Shown here: positions 19,285-28,661 of the stretch, piece after piece
Position numbering within the stretch: position 1 is the first letter of the stretch
Layout: each line of letters starts with the position of its first letter
Assembly: GCA_013347225.1 (NCBI GenBank)
Contig: CP054595.1
Coordinates: forward strand, 2,476,415-2,540,414
Length of the DNA: 64,000 nucleotides
Direction of reading: 5' to 3'
Origin: Candidatus Accumulibacter similis
GTDB lineage: Bacteria; Pseudomonadota; Gammaproteobacteria; Burkholderiales; Rhodocyclaceae
Notes under the pieces: generated by a model
Databases searched by the model: none
The model's input: the letters and a program-made list of their open reading frames with translations, nothing else
Told to the model about the DNA's origin: nothing
Made by a program: the position numbers and the translations under genes

Positions 19285-19572
19285 ATGGTGATGAACAGAA
19301 GACTGGCAATCGTTCCGGCAGTGGCGTGTGCGCTGGCGTTGACAGGTTGCGCCGGGATGAGCACGACCGAGCAGCGCACCCTCAGCGGGGCGGCGATCGG
19401 TACTGGCGTCGGTGCTGCAGTGGGGGCGGTCACCGGCGATTGGGGCTGGGCCGCGGGCGGCGCGGCGATCGGCGCTGCCGGTGGCTATCTTTACGACCAG
19501 CAGAAACAGAAGGAGCAGCGCGCTTACGAGCAGGGTGTGCAGGTGGGCAAGTCGCAGGCGCCGAAGAAGTAA
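19285..19572 (+). CDS. Small glycine-zipper lipoprotein
   Basis: A 95-residue protein. It has a lipoprotein signal (hydrophobic residues 7-20 ending in LTGCAG), then a glycine-zipper membrane segment (GAAIGTGVGAAVGAVTG and AAGGAAIGAAGGYLYD), and a charged tail rich in Lys and Gln. Such proteins resemble SlyB/OsmB-like outer-membrane lipoproteins that help envelope integrity; the specific role is unknown. The ATG at 19285 has GAGG five bases before it; a second in-frame ATG is at 19291. A candidate sigma-70 promoter lies about 100 bases upstream. The next gene starts 92 bases after the stop and may be co-transcribed. Confidence 0.85.
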   Translation: MVMNRRLAIVPAVACALALTGCAGMSTTEQRTLSGAAIGTGVGAAVGAVTGDWGWAAGGAAIGAAGGYLYDQQKQKEQRAYEQGVQVGKSQAPKK

Positions 19573-19664
19573 TTGACGACGCGCCGCCTCGACCGCCGCG
19601 GTGTGCGGCAGCGATCGCCCGCGGTCGTCGGGCCGGCCTGTGCGGTCGGGTGGAGGAAGAGGAA

Positions 19665-20693
19665 ATGGGAATTGTCGACTGGTTCAGAAACCGGACGGCG
19701 CAGCTGGACGCCGAGCGGGTGTCCGACGAGACGGTTCGCTGGGCTGTCGACAAGGCGATCGAACTCACCAACCCGCGCCTGAAGCTGCTCCCCGATCACC
19801 ACAGGCGCCTGGCGCCGGCGGTCGAGACGATGATCGCCTTCCTGCGCACCCAGATCCCGGCACTGCCTGCGGTACGACCGCTGTCGCAGTCGGCATGGTC
19901 TGCCGATCCCGCATTGCGTGCGTTCTTCGTCGCGCCGACGGATGTCGCGTCGCTCCTTGGCCAGGCGGACAACCTGCGGGCGCTGTTCGCAGGCTCTCCC
20001 GAACTCGATGAGGCGTACCTCGTTCTCGGCATGGCTTTCACGGAGCAGCGGGTGTTCGGGATGGCGCTGCAAGGCGACGTCGTGCAGCGCGATGTCGCCC
20101 AGACCAGCGTCAGCTTCAGCGATCACCGGACGCGCATCTGCGACCGTGACGAGGCGCTGCTGCGCCGTGCCATTGGCGTCCAGGTGTTCGAGTATCTGGT
20201 CGCCCACGCCCTGGCACAGATCGGCGAAGAGCGGAGTGAGCGGCAGGAACTGCAGGGCAATCGCTCGCTGATCCGGGCCCGCCTGCGCCTGCTGCAGCAG
20301 CACGGACCGGGTCTCGGATCGATGTTCGGCGAGGCGCCGGCGGCGGCTGCCGAGCAGTCCCGGCTGGAGGCGGAACTGCTCGAGAACGAGCGACAGCTGG
20401 CAGCCATCGGTGGTGGTGAGTCGGCGCTGCAGGCCGAACTCGAATGCCTGCAGAACGTGCTGGCGAAGCCGCAGGCCTGCCTGCGGATCGAGCCGCAGCG
20501 GTTGCGGCTCAGTCCGATGAACGTCGTCCTCGGGTCGGGCAGCAGCGAGCCGGCTGCCGAGGTCGATTTCGCCGTCGCCACGTTGAGCGGAACGCCGCCG
20601 ATGCGCCGCGCCTTCGTCATCGCGCGGGTGGCGCGCAGCGACCTGCCGGCGCCGCGGCAGATCAACTTCGCCGATGCCTCGCGCTACCTCTGA
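19665..20693 (+). CDS. Protein of unknown function with central coiled coil
   Basis: A 342-residue protein I do not recognise. It begins MGIVDWFRNRTAQLD, without signal peptide or membrane segment, so it is probably cytoplasmic. Residues about 170-275 are strongly helical with heptad-like Leu spacing (RQELQGNRSLIRARLRLL, RLEAELLENERQLAAIGG, LQAELECLQNVL), consistent with a coiled coil. The C-terminal 70 residues look like a beta-rich domain. The ATG at 19665 has GGAGGAAGAGG immediately upstream; the frame upstream of it is open but not protein-like. Codon use matches the neighbours, so it is a real gene. It lies between a glycine-zipper lipoprotein and lepA on the same strand. Confidence 0.8.
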   Translation: MGIVDWFRNRTAQLDAERVSDETVRWAVDKAIELTNPRLKLLPDHHRRLAPAVETMIAFLRTQIPALPAVRPLSQSAWSADPALRAFFVAPTDVASLLGQADNLRALFAGSPELDEAYLVLGMAFTEQRVFGMALQGDVVQRDVAQTSVSFSDHRTRICDRDEALLRRAIGVQVFEYLVAHALAQIGEERSERQELQGNRSLIRARLRLLQQHGPGLGSMFGEAPAAAAEQSRLEAELLENERQLAAIGGGESALQAELECLQNVLAKPQACLRIEPQRLRLSPMNVVLGSGSSEPAAEVDFAVATLSGTPPMRRAFVIARVARSDLPAPRQINFADASRYL

Positions 20694-21100
20694 CGAGGCT
20701 CGCGGCTGAGCGCTCCCGTCGCGTCGCCCTGCCGCCCTTCGCAGCCGATATTGGCCGGGTCGACGACCGGCGGCAGCAAAGCTTGCCGCGTCGGCAGGCG
20801 ACTTCAAGGTATAATCCGCCGCCACCCGGGAGCCCGGCTCGCTCGCGCAGCCAGCTCGCCGTTCAGTGGTCGGGCGCTGGGGCGTTGCGGGTCGCTGCCG
20901 ACAGGTGCAACTGGACGCGTGCCCGACCGGCATCAGGAGAGATTCTGCGAGTTCGCGCAAGCCATTGCCCGTCGCTGTGGAGGAGCTGCCGCTTCCCCGG
21001 AGGTTCGGGGGAGAAGTGCAGGAGGCTGGCCATGAGGGGCCGGCAGGTCAGGCAACTGGAAGTCTAACGAGGTCGTTCGGGATCGCTTGATGCAAGCCTA
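20694..21100 (+). promoter_or_regulatory. Upstream region of lepA with TATAAT and a possible leader peptide
   Basis: The 407 bases before lepA hold a perfect TATAAT at 20810-20815; a TTGCCG lies 21 bases upstream, longer than optimal, so the promoter is only tentative. If real, it would give a leader of about 285 bases. Near its end a good AGGAGG precedes a short frame at 21032-21067. I see no tRNA or known small RNA here. Confidence 0.4.
21032..21067 (+). CDS. Possible 11-codon leader peptide upstream of lepA
   Basis: ATG at 21032 lies seven bases after AGGAGG and encodes MRGRQVRQLEV before a TAA, ending 33 bases before the lepA start. The strong ribosome site in front of such a short frame suggests translational coupling or a leader peptide, but it may also be chance. 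lepA itself has only a weak ribosome site, which makes coupling plausible. Confidence 0.25.
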   Translation: MRGRQVRQLEV

Positions 21101-22897
21101 ATGCAGATGCAGCACATTCGTAACTTCTCCATCATCGCGCACATCGATCACGGCAAGTCGACGCTCGCGGATCGCATCATCCACCTCTGCGGTGGTCTCT
21201 CGGACCGCGAGATGGAGGCGCAGGTGCTCGACTCGATGGACATCGAGCGCGAGCGCGGGATCACCATCAAGGCACAGACCGCGTCCCTGCAGTACCGCTC
21301 GCGCAGTGGCCAGGTGTACAACCTGAACCTGATCGACACGCCCGGGCACGTCGATTTCTCGTACGAGGTGTCGCGTTCGCTCTCCGCCTGCGAAGGCGCT
21401 CTGCTGGTCGTCGACGCCTCGCAGGGCGTCGAAGCGCAGACCGTCGCCAACTGCTATACGGCGATCGAACTCGGCGTCGACGTCGTGCCGGTACTGAACA
21501 AGATCGATCTGCCGTCGGCAACGCCTGACAAGGCGCGGCAGGAGATCGAGGACGTCATCGGGATCGATGCCTCGGAAGCGATTCTCGCCTCGGCGAAGAC
21601 CGGGGTCGGCGTCGAGGAGATCCTCGAGGCGATCATCGAGCGCATCCCGGCACCCCAGGGCGATCCCGCGGCGCCGCTGAAGGCCCTGCTGGTGGACGCC
21701 TGGTTCGACAACTACGTCGGCGTCGTGATGCTGGTGCGGGTGGTGGACGGCAGTCTGCGCAGCAAGGACCGCATCCGCCTGATGGCGACCGGCTCGACCC
21801 ACCTCTGCGAACAGGTCGGCGTGTTCACGCCGAAGGCGGTGGCACGCGATGCACTGCGTGCCGGCGAGGTCGGCTACGTCATCTCGGGGATCAAGGAGCT
21901 GCAGGCGGCCAAGGTCGGCGACACGCTGACCCTGATCGACCGGCCGGCAGCCGCGGCGCTGCCGGGGTTCAAGGAAATCAAGTCGCAGGTCTTCGCCGGC
22001 CTCTATCCGGTCGAGTCGAATCAGTACGATGCGTTGCGCGAGTCGCTGGAGAAGCTGAAGCTCAACGATGCTTCGCTGCGTTACGAGCCGGAAGTGTCGC
22101 AGGCGCTCGGCTTCGGTTTCCGTTGCGGCTTCCTCGGCCTGCTGCACATGGAAATCGTGCAGGAGCGGCTGGAGCGTGAGTTCGACCAGGACCTGATCAC
22201 CACCGCGCCGACCGTCGTCTATGAAGTCCTGCTGCGCGATGGCAGCCTGATCAGCGTCGAGAACCCGGCCAAGCTGCCGGATCCGGGCAGGATCGAGGAG
22301 ATCCGCGAGCCGATCATCACCACCACGGTCTTCGTGCCGCAGGATTATCTCGGCAACGTCATCACCCTGTGCAACCAGAAGCGCGGCAACCAGATCGACA
22401 TGCACTATCACGGCCGGCAGGTGCAACTGGTCTACGAGATGCCGATGGCCGAGGTGGTGATGGACTTCTTCGACCGCTTGAAATCGGTTTCGCGCGGTTA
22501 CGCCTCGCTCGACTACGACTTCAAGGAATATCGCGCCGCCGACGTCGTCAAGCTCGACGTGCTGATCAACGGCGAGCGCGTCGATGCGCTGTCGATCATC
22601 CTGCACCGGGCGAATTCGGTTCATCGCGGGCGTGAACTGGCCGCCAGGATGCGCGAGCTGATCCCGCGCCAGATGTACGATGTCGCGATCCAGGCGGCGA
22701 TCGGCGCCAACATCATCGCCCGCGAGAACGTCAAGGCGATGCGCAAGGACGTCCTCGCCAAGTGTTACGGCGGTGACATCACGCGCAAGAAGAAGCTGCT
22801 CGAGAAACAGAAGGCGGGCAAGAAACGAATGAAGCAGGTGGGCTCGGTCGAGATTCCACAGGAAGCCTTCCTCGCCGTGTTGCGGGTCGGCAAGTAG
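21101..22897 (+). CDS. lepA: Elongation factor 4 (back-translocating GTPase LepA)
   Basis: A 598-residue ribosome-associated GTPase that can reverse translocate stalled ribosomes. G1 is AHIDHGKST near residue 13, the switch [13 protein letters not shown] and the NKIDLP guanine-specificity motif follow, and the C-terminal part shows the LepA-specific domain ending in [25 protein letters not shown]. Length is normal. The ATG at 21101 is followed by a second in-frame ATG at 21107, which matches the family N-terminus ([11 protein letters not shown]) equally well. It is followed after 12 bases by lepB, the standard pairing. It is the first gene of a long conserved rightward run reaching nagZ. Confidence 0.97.
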   Translation: MQMQHIRNFSIIAHIDHGKSTLADRIIHLCGGLSDREMEAQVLDSMDIERERGITIKAQTASLQYRSRSGQVYNLNLIDTPGHVDFSYEVSRSLSACEGALLVVDASQGVEAQTVANCYTAIELGVDVVPVLNKIDLPSATPDKARQEIEDVIGIDASEAILASAKTGVGVEEILEAIIERIPAPQGDPAAPLKALLVDAWFDNYVGVVMLVRVVDGSLRSKDRIRLMATGSTHLCEQVGVFTPKAVARDALRAGEVGYVISGIKELQAAKVGDTLTLIDRPAAAALPGFKEIKSQVFAGLYPVESNQYDALRESLEKLKLNDASLRYEPEVSQALGFGFRCGFLGLLHMEIVQERLEREFDQDLITTAPTVVYEVLLRDGSLISVENPAKLPDPGRIEEIREPIITTTVFVPQDYLGNVITLCNQKRGNQIDMHYHGRQVQLVYEMPMAEVVMDFFDRLKSVSRGYASLDYDFKEYRAADVVKLDVLINGERVDALSIILHRANSVHRGRELAARMRELIPRQMYDVAIQAAIGANIIARENVKAMRKDVLAKCYGGDITRKKKLLEKQKAGKKRMKQVGSVEIPQEAFLAVLRVGK

Positions 22898-22909
22898 AGG
22901 AGAGGGCAA

Positions 22910-23698
22910 GTGAATTTCGCATTGATCCTGTTGATCCTGCTGCTGCTCACCGGGGCCGTCTGGCTGGCCGATACCCTGGTCCTGCGCAAGCGGCGGCCAG
23001 CCGACGCCAAGGACCCGTGGTGGGTCGAGTATGGGGCCAGCTTCTTTCCCGTGATCCTGGTCGTCTTCGTGCTGCGCTCCTTTCTCGTCGAACCGTTCAA
23101 GATTCCCTCCGGTTCGATGATTCCCACCCTGCAGGTCGGTGATTTCATTCTCGTCAACAAGTACACATATGGCATCCGCCTGCCGGTGGCGAACTGGAAG
23201 ATCATCGACATCAACAGCCCGCAGCGTGGCGACGTGATCGTCTTTCGCTACCCCGAAGATCCCTCGCTCGACTACATCAAGCGCGTCGTCGGCCTGCCGG
23301 GCGACACCGTCGCCTACCAGAACAAGCGCTTGACGGTGAATGGCGAGGCGGTGGCGACGCAGCGCATCGACGATTACCTGCACACGGAGCGGCTCTACTA
23401 CTCGCGCCAGTTCATCGAAAGACTCGATGGGGCCGAGTACCGGACCCTCAACGATGCCGATGCGCCACCCTACATTCCGGCGCCGTCGCCGTTTCCCAAC
23501 CGCCAGGATTGTTCCTACAATACTGCCGGTGTCGTGTGCAAGGTACCACCGGGCCACTATTTCGTCATGGGCGACAACCGCGACAACAGCAAGGACAGCC
23601 GCTTCTGGGGCTTCGTCCCGGAGCAGAACATCGTCGGCAAGGCATTCTTCATCTGGTTGAACTTCAGCGACCTGTCGAGGATCGGCTCGTTCAGGTAA
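22910..23698 (+). CDS. lepB: Signal peptidase I
   Basis: A 262-residue membrane-bound leader peptidase. Two N-terminal membrane segments (about residues 3-20 and 44-60) precede the catalytic Ser69 in PSGSMIPTL and the general base Lys124 in DYIKRVVGLPGD. The box GDNRDNSKDSRFWG near the C-terminus is diagnostic. The start is GTG at 22910 with GAGGAGAGGG upstream. It removes signal peptides of exported proteins at the periplasmic face. A DUF4845 gene and rnc follow directly, as in many betaproteobacteria. Confidence 0.97.
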   Translation: MNFALILLILLLLTGAVWLADTLVLRKRRPADAKDPWWVEYGASFFPVILVVFVLRSFLVEPFKIPSGSMIPTLQVGDFILVNKYTYGIRLPVANWKIIDINSPQRGDVIVFRYPEDPSLDYIKRVVGLPGDTVAYQNKRLTVNGEAVATQRIDDYLHTERLYYSRQFIERLDGAEYRTLNDADAPPYIPAPSPFPNRQDCSYNTAGVVCKVPPGHYFVMGDNRDNSKDSRFWGFVPEQNIVGKAFFIWLNFSDLSRIGSFR

Positions 23699-23710
23699 GG
23701 AGCTGGCATC

Positions 23711-24082
23711 ATGAATGGCAATCGTCAGCGCGGCCTGGCGCTCTCGGCCCTGATTCTGTGGGGCGTGGTGATCTCGCTCGTCGCCATCGTCGGGATTCGC
23801 GTCCTGCCCGAGGTCATCGACTATTACAAGATCAAGCGGGTGGTCAAGGCGGTCGCCTCGGAGTCTGCGGGCAAGACCGTGCCCGAGGTCAGGCAGGCTT
23901 TCAGCAAGTACGCCGAAGTCGAGCACATCAAGACGATCGGGCCGGCGGACCTCGACATCTTCAAGGAAGAGAATCAGGTGGTGATCGCCTTTGCCTACAA
24001 CCGCAAGGTTCATCTCGTCGGCAACGTCAGCCTCCTGATCGAGTTCCGCAGCTCGACGTCGGGTCGCGGTTACGGCCCGTGA
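23711..24082 (+). CDS. DUF4845 membrane-anchored protein
   Basis: A 123-residue protein with one N-terminal membrane segment (about residues 9-28, LALSALILWGVVISLVAIVG) and a small external domain (IDYYKIKRVVKAV through VSLLIEF). Members are constantly found between lepB and rnc in betaproteobacteria; the function is unknown, and envelope biogenesis is only suggested by context. GGAG lies before the ATG. Its TGA overlaps the GTG start of rnc. Confidence 0.85.
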   Translation: MNGNRQRGLALSALILWGVVISLVAIVGIRVLPEVIDYYKIKRVVKAVASESAGKTVPEVRQAFSKYAEVEHIKTIGPADLDIFKEENQVVIAFAYNRKVHLVGNVSLLIEFRSSTSGRGYGP

Positions 24083-24750
24083 CCGTCGCCCGGCTGCAGC
24101 GGGCGCTCGGCTACGTCTTCAGGGATCAGGAGCTGCTGCAAACCGCGCTCACCCATCGCAGTTATTGCTCGCCGCACAACGAGCGGCTGGAGTTCCTTGG
24201 TGACGCGATTCTCAATGCCGTGATTGCCCGCAGCCTGTTCATGCGCTTTCCGGATCTGCCCGAAGGTGATCTGTCGCGCTTGCGCGCCAGCCTGGTTCGC
24301 CAGGACAGCCTGCACCAGCAGGCACTGGCCCTGTCGCTTGGCGATTGCCTGCGCCTTGGCGAAGGCGAGCAGAAGAGCGGTGGACAGCAGCGGCCGTCGA
24401 TCCTTGCCGATGCCCTCGAGGCGCTGTTCGGAGCCCTCTGGCTGGACGCCGGCTTCGATGCGGCGAGCGCGGTCATTGTCCGCCGTTATGACTCGGTCCT
24501 CGGACGGCTGACACCGGGGCAGGGGGGAAAGGACGCGAAGACGCGCCTGCAGGAACACCTGCAGGGAATCCGGCTGGCCCTGCCGCAGTACCGGCTGGCC
24601 GGGACCGAAGGCGAGGCGCACGCGCAGCAGTTCCGTGTCGCCTGCGTCATCGACAGCCTCGGCATCCGCACCGAGGGACGCGGTGCCAGCCGGCGGGCTG
24701 CCGAGCAGATGGCGGCCGAGCGGGCGCTGGCGGCGCTGGACAGCCGATGA
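24079..24750 (+). CDS. rnc: Ribonuclease III
   Basis: A 223-residue double-stranded RNA endonuclease for rRNA and mRNA processing. The signature ERLEFLGDAILN (about residues 36-47) and LADALEALFGALWLDAGF carry the Mg-binding acidic residues. A C-terminal double-stranded RNA binding domain follows (DAKTRLQEHLQG through SRRAAEQMAAERAL). The start is GTG at 24079, overlapping the upstream TGA in a GTGA arrangement; the longer open frame upstream is not protein-like. Its stop overlaps the ATG of era by four bases (ATGA), consistent with the rnc-era operon of other proteobacteria. Confidence 0.96.
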   Translation: MTVARLQRALGYVFRDQELLQTALTHRSYCSPHNERLEFLGDAILNAVIARSLFMRFPDLPEGDLSRLRASLVRQDSLHQQALALSLGDCLRLGEGEQKSGGQQRPSILADALEALFGALWLDAGFDAASAVIVRRYDSVLGRLTPGQGGKDAKTRLQEHLQGIRLALPQYRLAGTEGEAHAQQFRVACVIDSLGIRTEGRGASRRAAEQMAAERALAALDSR

Positions 24751-25631
24751 GCGAGCGCTGCTCGGGGCAGATTGCCATCGTCGGCCGGCCGAACGTCGGC
24801 AAGTCGACGCTGCTCAATGCGCTGGTCGGCGAGAAGCTGAGCATCGTTTCGCGGCGCGCGCAGACGACGCGGCATCGCATCATCGGCGTTCTCACCCGCG
24901 CCGACGCGCAGTACGTCTTCGTCGACACGCCGGGCTTCCAGACGCGCCACGGCAACGCGCTCAATCGCGCCATGAACCGTGGCGTGCGGCAGGCGCTGGC
25001 TGAGGTCGATGTCGTCTTTCTCGTCGTCGAGGCCGGCCGCTTCGACGAGCGCGACCGCCAGGTCCGCAGGCTGGTGCCGGCCGACCGGCCGCTGATCATC
25101 GTCGTCAGCAAGATCGACCAGTTGCCCGACAGGACCCGGCTGTTGCCCTTTCTCGCCCGCCTGGCGGGCGAGGGCGAGTTCACGGCGATCATTCCGGTCA
25201 GCGCGACGCGCGGCGACCAGCTCGAGGTGCTGCTGACCGAGGCCCGCAAGCACCTGCCGAACGAGGGCCTGCTGTTTGCCGAGGACGATCTGACCGATCG
25301 CAGCGAACGCTTCCTGGCTGCCGAGTACATTCGCGAGAAGGTGTTTCGCCTGATCGGCGACGAACTCCCGTACGCCGTGGCGGTGGAGATCGAGCGCTTC
25401 GTCGTCGACGGCGGCCTGCGCCGCATCAGCGCGGCCATCCTCGTCGATCGCGAGGGACACAAGCCGATCGTCGTCGGCCGGGGAGGCGAGGTCGTCAAGC
25501 GCATCGCCACGGAGGCGCGACACGACATGGAGCGGCTGTTCGGCGGGCCGGTCTTCCTCGAAGTCTTCGTCAAGCTGAAGTCGGGCTGGGCCGACGACGA
25601 GCGCATGCTGAAGACCCTTGGTTACGATTAG
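24747..25631 (+). CDS. era: GTPase Era
   Basis: A 294-residue GTPase required for 16S rRNA maturation and 30S assembly. G1 is GRPNVGKST (residues 13-21), G3 is DTPGF, and SKIDQ stands where NKxD is usual, so the specificity motif has Ser in place of Asn, a common variant in Era. The KH domain (EVFVKLKSGWADDE) ends the protein. It overlaps rnc by four bases. recO begins 38 bases later. Confidence 0.96.
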   Translation: MSERCSGQIAIVGRPNVGKSTLLNALVGEKLSIVSRRAQTTRHRIIGVLTRADAQYVFVDTPGFQTRHGNALNRAMNRGVRQALAEVDVVFLVVEAGRFDERDRQVRRLVPADRPLIIVVSKIDQLPDRTRLLPFLARLAGEGEFTAIIPVSATRGDQLEVLLTEARKHLPNEGLLFAEDDLTDRSERFLAAEYIREKVFRLIGDELPYAVAVEIERFVVDGGLRRISAAILVDREGHKPIVVGRGGEVVKRIATEARHDMERLFGGPVFLEVFVKLKSGWADDERMLKTLGYD

Positions 25632-25669
25632 GCCCCAGTGTCACCGATGACTGGCGAACGAGTCGGCGG

Positions 25670-26386
25670 GTGAACCAGCGGCACAGGGTCGATGGGCAGC
25701 CGGCTTTCGTCCTGCATGCCTACCCGTACAGCGAGACCAGCCTGATCGTCGACGTCTTCTCGCGCGACCACGGGCGGGTCGCCCTGCTGGCGCGTGGTGC
25801 GCGGCGGCCGCGTTCGCTCCTGCGCGGGGTGCTGCTCGCCTTTCAGCCGCTCGAGCTGGCCTGGGCCGGCCGCGGCGAGGTGCAGACACTGGTCCGGGCC
25901 GAGTGGCAGGGCGGGCAGCCGCTGCTGGCGGGCAAGGCACTGTTCTGCGCCTACTATCTCAATGAACTGCTGATGCACCTGCTGCCGCGCGCCGACGCCC
26001 ATGCCGCCCTGTTCGCAGTCTACGCCGCAACCTTGCGCCGCTTTGCCGATGGCGCGCAGGAGGCCGATCTGCGCCGTTTCGAGCGGGCCCTGCTGCGCGA
26101 ACTCGGCTACGGGCCGACCCTCGAGGCCGATGTCGCCGGCGCCGCGGTCGAGGCCGATGCCAATTACGCTTACGAGATCGAACGCGGCCCGGTACGCCTG
26201 CCCGCTCCGCTGGCATCGCCGCTGACGCTGAGCGGGCGCACGCTGCTCGATCTGGCACGCGAGGATTTTTCCGATCCGCGTTCGCTGGCCGAGGCCAAGC
26301 AACTGATGCGGACGCTGATCGGGCACTACACCGGCGGCCGGAGTCTCGTCAGCCGCCGGATTTTCAGGGAGCTACAGGAACTATGA
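25670..26386 (+). CDS. recO: DNA repair protein RecO
   Basis: A 238-residue RecFOR pathway protein that helps load RecA on gapped DNA. The N-terminal OB fold shows [21 protein letters not shown] and [15 protein letters not shown]; a helical part follows ([16 protein letters not shown] and [16 protein letters not shown]). The start is GTG at 25670 with GGCGGG immediately upstream, since no in-frame ATG occurs before the conserved block. Its TGA overlaps the ATG of pdxJ. Confidence 0.93.
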   Translation: MNQRHRVDGQPAFVLHAYPYSETSLIVDVFSRDHGRVALLARGARRPRSLLRGVLLAFQPLELAWAGRGEVQTLVRAEWQGGQPLLAGKALFCAYYLNELLMHLLPRADAHAALFAVYAATLRRFADGAQEADLRRFERALLRELGYGPTLEADVAGAAVEADANYAYEIERGPVRLPAPLASPLTLSGRTLLDLAREDFSDPRSLAEAKQLMRTLIGHYTGGRSLVSRRIFRELQEL

Positions 26387-27138
26387 TCGAACTTGGCGTC
26401 AATATCGACCACGTGGCGACGATCCGGCAGGCGCGTTGCACCTACGAGCCCGACCCGGTCTGGGCCGCAGTCGAAGCGCACCTCGGTGGCGCCGATGGCA
26501 TCACCATCCACCTGCGCGAGGACCGCCGTCACATCCAGGATGCCGACGTCGAGAAGCTGCACGCGCTGGCGCAGATCAAACTCAACCTGGAAATGGCGGC
26601 GACCGACGAGATGATCGCCATCGCCTGCCGGATCAAGCCGCAGATGGCGATGCTGGTACCCGAGGGGCGGCACGAGGTGACGACCGAGGGCGGCCTCGAT
26701 GTCGTCGCGCAGGAGACCCGGCTGCGCCAGGTGGTGAGCCGCCTCGCCGATGCCGGCATCGTCAGCAGCGTCTTCATCAACGCCGACCTGGCGCAGGTCG
26801 AGGCGGCAGCGCGCATCGGCGCGCGCGTCTGCGAAATCCACACCGGCCCCTACGCGCATGCGTTCTATACCCAGGGGCGCGATCCGGAAAGCCCGCCGGT
26901 ACTCGCCGAACTCGAGCAGATCCGTGGCGCCGGCGAGGCCATTCGCCAGCTCGGCATGCGCTTCAACGCCGGCCATGCGCTCAACTACTTCAATGTGCAG
27001 CCGGTCGCGCAGCTTTGCGGCATCCGCGAGTTGCACATCGGCCATGCGATCATCAGCCGGGCGGTCTTCGTCGGCCTGCGCGAGGCCGTGCGCGAAATGA
27101 AGCGCCTGCTGCGTGAAGCGCAGGCGCGCGTCCGATGA
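26383..27138 (+). CDS. pdxJ: Pyridoxine 5'-phosphate synthase
   Basis: A 251-residue TIM-barrel enzyme that condenses 1-deoxyxylulose 5-phosphate with 3-amino-2-oxopropyl phosphate in vitamin B6 synthesis. Diagnostic segments are [16 protein letters not shown] at the N-terminus, [20 protein letters not shown], and the C-terminal [17 protein letters not shown]. Length is normal. It overlaps recO at its start and acpS at its end by four bases each, so translation is probably coupled. Confidence 0.97.
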   Translation: MIELGVNIDHVATIRQARCTYEPDPVWAAVEAHLGGADGITIHLREDRRHIQDADVEKLHALAQIKLNLEMAATDEMIAIACRIKPQMAMLVPEGRHEVTTEGGLDVVAQETRLRQVVSRLADAGIVSSVFINADLAQVEAAARIGARVCEIHTGPYAHAFYTQGRDPESPPVLAELEQIRGAGEAIRQLGMRFNAGHALNYFNVQPVAQLCGIRELHIGHAIISRAVFVGLREAVREMKRLLREAQARVR

Positions 27139-27512
27139 TCGTCGGTGTCGGCACCGACATCGTCGCCGTCGCCCGCCTCGGCAGCCTGCACGCGCGCCAT
27201 GGCGAGCGTGCGCTGCGCCGCATCCTGTCGCCGGAGGAGTGCGCCGAGTTTGCCGGTGTGCGCGATCCGGCGCGTTTTCTCGCCAAGCGCTTCGCCGCCA
27301 AGGAAGCGCTGGGCAAGGCACTCGGCATCGGCCTCGTCGCGCCGGCGACGCTGCCGAACATCGGCATTGCGCACGATGCGCGCGGCCGGCCGGTCTTCAC
27401 CTACGCGCCCGCGCTGGCCGCGCACATCGAGCAACGCCGGCTCGTCGCCCACCTGTCGATCAGCGACGAGACCGACTACGCGGTCGCCTTCGTCGTCATG
27501 GAGCAGTCATGA
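27135..27512 (+). CDS. acpS: Holo-[acyl-carrier-protein] synthase
   Basis: A 125-residue phosphopantetheinyl transferase that activates acyl carrier protein. [12 protein letters not shown] with the Mg-binding Asp is at residues 4-15, and the second metal site is in [15 protein letters not shown] (about residues 54-68). SHL-type closing motif [10 protein letters not shown] is present. It overlaps pdxJ and nagZ by ATGA junctions. The recO-pdxJ-acpS order is typical of proteobacteria. Confidence 0.96.
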   Translation: MIVGVGTDIVAVARLGSLHARHGERALRRILSPEECAEFAGVRDPARFLAKRFAAKEALGKALGIGLVAPATLPNIGIAHDARGRPVFTYAPALAAHIEQRRLVAHLSISDETDYAVAFVVMEQS

Positions 27513-28537
27513 GCACCATTCCCCTGCTTGCACCCGGCCCGCTGATGATCGACCTTGCCGGCTGCCACCTTTCCGAGCTGGAAAGGGAGCGCCTGCGGCA
27601 CCCGCTGGTCGGTGGCCTGATCCTCTTTGCGCGCAACTACGAGTCGCCCCAGCAACTCGCGCAACTGACCGCCGAAGTGCATTCGCTGCGCTCGCCGCCG
27701 CTGCTGATCGGCATCGACCACGAGGGGGGCAGGGTACAGCGCTGCCGCAGTGGCTTCAGCCGGCTGCCGCCGATGCGTCGTCTCGGCGAGCTGTGGGACC
27801 GGCAGCCCGAGGCGGCGCGGCTGGCGGCGCGGCGCATCGGTTACGTGCTGGCGGCCGAACTGCGCGCCTGCGGTGTCGACCTGTCGTTCACGCCGGTGCT
27901 CGATCTCGACTGGGGGCGGAGTACGGTCATCGGTGATCGTGCCTTCCACGGCGATCCGCGGGCGGTCAGCGAACTTGCCGGGGCGCTGGTCGATGGCCTG
28001 CACCGCGCCGGCATGGCCGCCTGCGGCAAGCATTTCCCCGGCCACGGCTGGGTCGCCGCCGACTCGCATGTCGACCTGCCGATGGACGAGCGCCCACTGC
28101 CAGAGATGGCGGCCGACCTCGAGCCCTACCGCCGGCTGCAGCTCGACGCCGTGATGCCGGCGCACGTCATCTATCGGCTGCTTGACGCCCGTCCGGCGGG
28201 CTTCTCGCCCTTCTGGATCGACATGCTGCGTACTGAACTGGCTTTCGACGGGGTGATCTTCAGCGATGACCTGTCAATGGCCGGCGCCAGCTTCGCCGGC
28301 GGCATCGTCGGCCGCTGCACGGCCGCCTGGCAGGCGGGTTGCGACCTGCTGCTGGTCTGCAACTCGCCGGATGCGGTCGGCGAACTGCTTGCCGAATGGC
28401 GGCCGCCGGCCGATCCGCGGCGGGCGCGGCGGGTCGAGCGACTGTCGCCGTCGACCGCCGTCGTCGACCGGGCCGCTCTGCAGGACGACGCCGAGTACCT
28501 TGCCGGCGTCGCGGCCGCCAGCTCGCTCGCCACCTGA
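27509..28537 (+). CDS. nagZ: Beta-N-acetylhexosaminidase NagZ
   Basis: A 342-residue cytoplasmic glycoside hydrolase family 3 enzyme that releases GlcNAc from anhydro-muropeptides during cell-wall recycling. The hallmark [18 protein letters not shown] (about residues 173-190) carries the catalytic His region, and the nucleophile Asp is in [24 protein letters not shown] near residue 71 is also characteristic. The ATG at 27509 overlaps the acpS stop. It ends the lepA-to-nagZ run; the next gene is convergent. Confidence 0.96.
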   Translation: MSTIPLLAPGPLMIDLAGCHLSELERERLRHPLVGGLILFARNYESPQQLAQLTAEVHSLRSPPLLIGIDHEGGRVQRCRSGFSRLPPMRRLGELWDRQPEAARLAARRIGYVLAAELRACGVDLSFTPVLDLDWGRSTVIGDRAFHGDPRAVSELAGALVDGLHRAGMAACGKHFPGHGWVAADSHVDLPMDERPLPEMAADLEPYRRLQLDAVMPAHVIYRLLDARPAGFSPFWIDMLRTELAFDGVIFSDDLSMAGASFAGGIVGRCTAAWQAGCDLLLVCNSPDAVGELLAEWRPPADPRRARRVERLSPSTAVVDRAALQDDAEYLAGVAAASSLAT

Positions 28538-28550
28538 GGGCAGCCGCCGC

Positions 28551-28569
28551 CCTGCCGCCGGCGGGCAGG
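28551..28569. terminator. Small hairpin between nagZ and the convergent caspase-like gene
   Basis: CCTGCC pairs with GGCAGG around a short GC-rich loop, 13 bases after the nagZ stop and within the 124-base gap between convergent genes. No T-run follows on either strand, so it is at best a weak or Rho-assisted terminator. Confidence 0.3.
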
Positions 28570-28661
28570 ACCCGTCGGTCCGGTGGATCAGGCCGCCGAA
28601 GCACTGGCGCCGGCGGCACTTGCCCGGTGTGACGAGGAACGGACTTCCGTTTACGGACTGG

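Noticed and set aside
21098..24013. 971-codon minus-strand open frame opposite lepA and lepB
   Set aside because: His/Asp/Arg-rich shadow of two strongly conserved genes; no ribosome site or motif.
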